Assembly: GCF_014856545.2 (NCBI RefSeq)
Contig: NZ_CP109811.1
Span: forward strand, 1,172,001-1,236,000
Length of the DNA: 64,000 bases
Direction: 5' to 3'
Source of the DNA: Mesobacillus jeotgali
Lineage (GTDB): Bacteria; Bacillota; Bacilli; Bacillales; Cytobacillaceae
The notes under the pieces were generated by a model, which ran no database searches, was not told the DNA's origin, and saw only the letters and a program-made list of their open reading frames with translations. Shown here piece after piece: positions 62,272 to 64,000 of this stretch; position 1 is the first letter of the stretch; the number at the start of each line of letters is the position of its first letter. The translations under genes were made by a program, and so were the position numbers.

Positions 62272-63516
62272 ATGAAAGCTGGTCAGCGGAATTTTGTTAT
62301 ATCTTTTATGCTCATTTTGGTCCTGTTGTTTACAAGTGCCTGCAGTGGATCGGGGACAGAGAAGTCAGGCGGTACGGAAGGAAAAGAAGGAAAAGATGAA
62401 CCGAAGAACACGGAAACAATTAAGATTGGTGTGCTGGCTTCGCAAACAGGCGGACTTGAAGCATATGGGAAGCAGACACTACGCGGGTTCGAGCTAGGGC
62501 TAGAATACGCAACTGACGGAACGAATGAAGTAGCGGGCCGAAAAATCGAATTCATCGTTGAAGATACGGAAACCAAACCTGAGGTAGCAGTCCAGAAAGC
62601 GACGAAGCTGCTTGAAGAAGATGAAGTAGACTTCCTGGTCGGGTCTTCAAGCTCGGGTGACACGCTTGCAGTCCTGCCATTGGCTGAGGAATATGAAAAA
62701 ATCATGATCGTCGAGCCGGCTGTAGCTGACAGCATTACTGGCTCTGAATTCAATGAATATATTTTCCGCACGGCGCGTAACTCTTCCCAGGATGCTGTTG
62801 CGGGTGCCGCTGCCATTGCCAAGGATGGTGTAAAGATCGCGACTCTGGCTCCGGATTATTCGTTTGGCCGCGATGGCGTCGCAGCGTTCAAGGAAGCAGC
62901 AGAAAAACTTGGTGCAGAAATCATCCATGAAGAATATGCAGATCCAGCTGCAACTGACTTTACTTCCAACATCCAGAAAATCATCGACCAGAAACCGGAT
63001 TACTTATTTGTCGTCTGGGCCGGTGCGAATTCACCATGGAACCAGATTTCAGATATGAAGGTACAGGAAAAAGGAATCAAAATCTCAACGGGTGCTCCTG
63101 ATATCGCAGCGCTGGCAACGATGGAACCTCTTGTCGGCATGGAAGGCTTCACAGTCTATTATCATGACCTTCCGCAAAATGACATCAATAAGTGGCTTGT
63201 TGACGAACATAAAAAACGCTTCAACGGTGAGCTGCCAGATCTATTTACACCAGGAGGCATGACAGCCGCGATGGCGATTGTCGAAGCATTGAAGAAAACT
63301 GAGGGTGACACGGATTCCAAGAAATTAATCGAAACCATGGAGGGAATGAGCTTTGATTCTCCAAAAGGCAAAATGACCTTCCGGGAAGAAGACCATCAGG
63401 CACTCCAGGCATTATACGCTATCAAATTGGAAAAAAAGGATGGAGTCGACTATCCAGTCCCAGTCCTGATTCGTGAGCTCTCTCCTGAAGAAACAGCTCC
63501 GCCGATAAGGAATTAA
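62272..63516 (+). CDS. ABC transporter substrate-binding lipoprotein (branched-chain amino acid/amide type)
   Basis: A 414-residue periplasmic-binding-protein type 1 (LivJ-like) lipoprotein with a signal peptide ending LLFTSAC (Cys24) and an acidic linker. The fold is recognised by TIKIGVLASQTGGLEAYGKQ, VDFLVGSSSSGDTLAVLPLA and KDGVKIATLAPDYSFGRDGV. It captures an amino acid, amide or related compound outside the cell. No permease or ATPase follows within the window, so partners must be elsewhere or beyond 64000. GGGGGAAAGG precedes the ATG. The GC-rich repeat block starts right after its stop. Confidence 0.9.
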   Translation: MKAGQRNFVISFMLILVLLFTSACSGSGTEKSGGTEGKEGKDEPKNTETIKIGVLASQTGGLEAYGKQTLRGFELGLEYATDGTNEVAGRKIEFIVEDTETKPEVAVQKATKLLEEDEVDFLVGSSSSGDTLAVLPLAEEYEKIMIVEPAVADSITGSEFNEYIFRTARNSSQDAVAGAAAIAKDGVKIATLAPDYSFGRDGVAAFKEAAEKLGAEIIHEEYADPAATDFTSNIQKIIDQKPDYLFVVWAGANSPWNQISDMKVQEKGIKISTGAPDIAALATMEPLVGMEGFTVYYHDLPQNDINKWLVDEHKKRFNGELPDLFTPGGMTAAMAIVEALKKTEGDTDSKKLIETMEGMSFDSPKGKMTFREEDHQALQALYAIKLEKKDGVDYPVPVLIRELSPEETAPPIRN

Positions 63517-63950
63517 CAAGAAAAGCGGAAGCGCCTTGGTCAGCCCCGACAAGCGCTGGAGGGCCTGACGGTGAAGTCGTTCTTTGACTTCATTGGCAGG
63601 ACCGAAATCGAAAAGTATAGCCGACTGTCCAGAAACGCAGAAACTGGAGACTCCGACAAAGAAGCGCTTTTAGCTTCTGCCGGCGGAGTTGAAGTTTCGG
63701 AGTTTCTAGGAGGCGACACTAGACAAATCGAAAAGCGAAGGCGACTGCCCAACTCCGACATGCGTTGGAGGGCCTGACAGTGAAGTCGCTCTTTGACTTC
63801 ATTGGCAGGACCGAAACGTCTCGAGGAGTTAGGAGCCGCAGCTAGACAAGCGACTCGAGCTGCTCAAAGCTAACGCTTCTCGCAAGATACTCAAGGAAGC
63901 ACTCACAGGGATGAAAACTGGCTAGGCGCTGGAGCTGGACAGTTCCCGAA
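63517..63950 (+). repeat. Composite GC-rich repeat block after the binding-protein gene
   Basis: Directly after the stop codon comes CAAGAAAAGCGGAAGCGCCT, then GTCAGCCCCGACAAGCGCTG and GGCCTGACGGTGAAGTCGTT. The GGCCTGACAGTGAAGTCG core returns at 63771 with CTTCATTGGCAGGACCGAAA, and AAATCGAAAAG occurs at 63605 and 63726. GGCGCTGGAGCTGGACAG at 63927 closes it. At least two near-identical units are joined by related filler. No gene is seen from 63517 to 64000. Confidence 0.85.
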
Positions 63951-64000
63951 GTGATTTTATACTTTCTTATTTTCCAAATATCATAATGAACTTCGGTAAT

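Overview
The window is Bacillaceae chromosomal DNA. Most gene neighbours follow the Bacillus subtilis yhe-yha-yhf-yhj segment: yhaX, hemZ, yhaR, yhaQP, yhaONM, yhaL, prsA, hpr, yhaH, trpP, serC, hit, ecsABC, yhaA, yhfA, hmoB, hemEHY, yhfH, yhfI, lplJ, lcfB, yhfN, yhzC, comK, yhjD, yhjE and sipV. Strong AGGAGG-like ribosome sites, frequent TTG/GTG starts, YjcZ sporulation miniproteins and YheC/YheD proteins fit an endospore former. Repeat content and rearrangements suggest a Mesobacillus/Cytobacillus-like relative rather than B. subtilis itself; the species is not resolved from the sequence.

Layout. 1-3.6 kb: three tandem YheC/YheD ATP-grasp genes (minus), then yheA. 3.6-5.4 kb: a hairpin-repeat array split by an IS256-family element. 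5.6-12.8 kb: yhaX, hemZ, yhaR, the YhaQP exporter and a peptidase E. 12.8-18.5 kb: the YhaO/YhaN nuclease pair, the YhaM RNase and YhaL. 18.7-25.3 kb, mostly minus: prsA, three YjcZ miniproteins, hpr, yhaH, trpP (with a candidate TRAP-controlled leader), serC, a second hairpin array and hit. 25.4-28.7 kb: an unexplained repeat unit and ecsABC (ecsC broken by a frameshift). 28.8-34.3 kb: an M20 hydrolase, the YhfA permease and a LiaFSR-like cell-envelope stress system. 34.5-38.8 kb: hmoB facing hemEHY (hemY frameshifted). 39-45 kb: YhfH, YhfI, lipoate ligase, fatty acyl-CoA ligase, enoyl-CoA hydratase and AzlCD. 45-47.8 kb: an SsuBCA-type ABC importer, with an IS1595-family element placed just after the last stop codon. 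50-57.6 kb: yhfN, yhzC, comK, yhjD (with a LexA box), an S9 peptidase, an LCP protein, yhjE and a signal peptidase. 57.7-64 kb: a very large MalT/BTAD regulator, a VOC protein, two unknown small genes, an orphan amino-acid-type binding protein and a dense repeat block.

Functional links visible here are haem synthesis and turnover (hemZ, hemEHY, hmoB), protein export and secretion (prsA, ecs, signal peptidase), genetic competence (comK, yhzC, ecs, hpr), DNA damage (yhaON and yhjD with LexA-like boxes) and envelope stress (LiaFSR-like).

The least explained material is intergenic. Two arrays of 27-bp hairpins share one geometry (10-bp arms, 7-bp loop, 52-bp period) but differ in inner stem bases and spacers. 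A third array has a 53-bp period, and two short arrays have an exact 21-bp period. A GC-rich repeat family starts directly after the stop codons of four unrelated genes. A minus-strand unit of about 130-bp diverged repeats precedes its own terminator between hit and ecsA.
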